From Alphaproteobacteria bacterium (GTDB taxonomy: Bacteria > Pseudomonadota > Alphaproteobacteria > Rickettsiales > 21-14-0-20-44-7), in NCBI GenBank assembly GCA_013288575.1, contig JABDBO010000051.1:1-6770 (forward strand): 6,770 nucleotides of DNA. The letters run 5' to 3'. A program made the position numbers and the translations under genes. Of the stretch, positions 6,131 through 6,770 are shown piece after piece. Within the stretch, counting starts at the first letter, position 1. Every line of letters starts with the position of its first letter. A model generated the notes under the pieces. That model saw only the letters and a program-made list of their open reading frames with translations. It was not told the DNA's origin and did not search any database.

Positions 6131-6147
6131 AAATATAAAGCCATAAT
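6120..6147 (+). promoter_or_regulatory. Candidate sigma70 promoter of the DsbA-like lipoprotein gene
   Basis: TTGATA (6120-6125, five of six to TTGACA) and CATAAT (6142-6147, five of six to TATAAT) are separated by 16 bp. The -35 box overlaps the last codons of rpoD. Start of transcription would fall near 6154, leaving about 17 nt of leader that still contains the ribosome-binding site. This would separate the lipoprotein gene from the dnaG-rpoD unit. Confidence 0.55.
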
Positions 6148-6161
6148 CCTAGCAAATATCT

Positions 6162-6165
6162 GGAG
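6162..6165 (+). promoter_or_regulatory. Ribosome-binding site of the DsbA-like lipoprotein gene
   Basis: GGAG stands 5 nt before the ATG at 6171 (TGGAGCACAAATG). It is the clearest Shine-Dalgarno in the window and fixes this start. Confidence 0.7.
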
Positions 6166-6170
6166 CACAA

Positions 6171-6770
6171 ATGTCTAAATTTACAAAATTATTCCTCATT
6201 GCGCTGATGCTTGGCGCGACAGTTACTCTCGCTGCCTGCGGCAAAAAGGAAGCCACCAACAAAGCTGATATTGAGGCGATTGTAAAAAATTACATTTTGG
6301 AACATCCGGAAGTTCTGATCGAAGCTGTACAAAAATACCAACAAAGATCTGAAGCTGATCTGGATAAAAAAGCTGAAACCGAAATCCTGAACCGTAAAGA
6401 TGAAATCTTTAAAAACCCAGCCTCTCCTGTTGCCGGCAACCCTAAAGGCAAAATTCAGATTGTTGAATTCTTTGATTATAACTGTGGATATTGCCGCAAA
6501 ATGCTGCCGGATATCACTAAGCTAATCAATGAAAATAAAGACGTAAAAATTATTTTTAAAGAAATGCCAATCCTTGGCCCAACTTCGCAAACTGGTGCGC
6601 TTGCAGCACTTGCCGCTAATGATATTGCACCGGAAAAATATTTCGCTTTCCACACTGCGTTGATGAATCATAGCGGCCCGAAAGATGAAGCTGCAATTAA
6701 GGATGCTGCTGATAAAGCCGGAATTGATAGCGCGAAAGTTTTGGAAAAAATGAAAGATAAAAAATATGCC
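6171..6770 (+). CDS. DsbA-family (ScsC-like) thiol-disulfide lipoprotein, 3' end outside window
   Basis: 200 residues are visible and the frame is open at the window edge. The N-terminus is a lipoprotein signal: MSK, a hydrophobic stretch (residues 7-22), and the lipobox LAAC with Cys23 as the lipidated residue. Gly24 follows, so there is no Asp inner-membrane retention signal. Residues about 33-80 (IEAIVKNYILEHPEVLIEAV and on) resemble the N-terminal helical oligomerisation segment of ScsC-type proteins. A thioredoxin-fold begins at KIQIVEFFDYNCGYC, with the redox motif CGYC at 105-108. The cis-proline loop expected near the C-terminus lies beyond the window. The protein would act in the periplasm or on the outer membrane, oxidising or isomerising disulfides of exported proteins. 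Related alphaproteobacterial proteins are annotated DsbA family or Com1-like. Oxidase versus isomerase cannot be decided here. Confidence 0.88.
   Translation, partial: MSKFTKLFLIALMLGATVTLAACGKKEATNKADIEAIVKNYILEHPEVLIEAVQKYQQRSEADLDKKAETEILNRKDEIFKNPASPVAGNPKGKIQIVEFFDYNCGYCRKMLPDITKLINENKDVKIIFKEMPILGPTSQTGALAALAANDIAPEKYFAFHTALMNHSGPKDEAAIKDAADKAGIDSAKVLEKMKDKKYA

Noticed and set aside
1..6770. CRISPR array, tRNA/rRNA genes, insertion sequences, phage or defence genes
   Set aside because: No spaced direct repeats, cloverleaf or rRNA sequence, terminal inverted repeats or transposase motifs were seen on either strand.

Overview
The window (6,770 bp, slightly AT-leaning) reads as ordinary bacterial chromosome, densely packed with housekeeping genes. 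It is most likely from an alphaproteobacterium. The evidence is the Alphaproteobacteria-type RpoD and Xre-family regulator, the RluB-like/RsmD pair, the pilin-like C-terminus with an 'ID-K-DDG-P--G-V' signature, and the ScsC-like DsbA lipoprotein. DnaG keeps an intact zinc finger, which many Rhizobiales/Caulobacterales lack, so a Rickettsiales-like or other early-branching lineage is a reasonable guess. The genus cannot be named from this sequence alone.

Layout: (1) bases 2-226, the 3' end of a pilin/pseudopilin-like gene on the + strand, overlapping head-on by 4 bp with (2) rsmD (16S rRNA G966 methyltransferase, - strand). (3) An RsuA/RluB-family pseudouridine synthase gene (- strand) lies upstream of rsmD and is coupled to it by an ATGA overlap. 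(4) A 70-bp divergent control region at 1461-1530 carries a perfect -35 box and a 21-bp perfect palindrome. (5) An Xre-type regulator gene, (6) dnaG and (7) rpoD follow in tandem on the + strand. (8) A 40-bp gap holds a good sigma70-like promoter that reads into (9) a lipoprotein of the DsbA/ScsC-like thioredoxin-fold family, cut off by the window end.

The left arm is an rRNA-modification pair. The right arm is a version of the macromolecular synthesis cluster (dnaG-rpoD) headed by a small DNA-binding regulator instead of rpsU or a GatB/YqeY gene. The palindrome sits inside the promoter of that regulator, which suggests autoregulation and possibly control of the primase/sigma unit behind it.

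The strongest oddity is RpoD. It is 802 residues long and carries about 165 residues of lysine/proline/alanine-rich, histone-H1-like sequence ahead of sigma region 1.1, plus a strongly acidic patch in its non-conserved region. The extension is encoded by DNA crowded with A6-A8 runs. No mobile element, CRISPR array, tRNA or rRNA gene was seen. No stretch longer than 300 bases lacks a gene.
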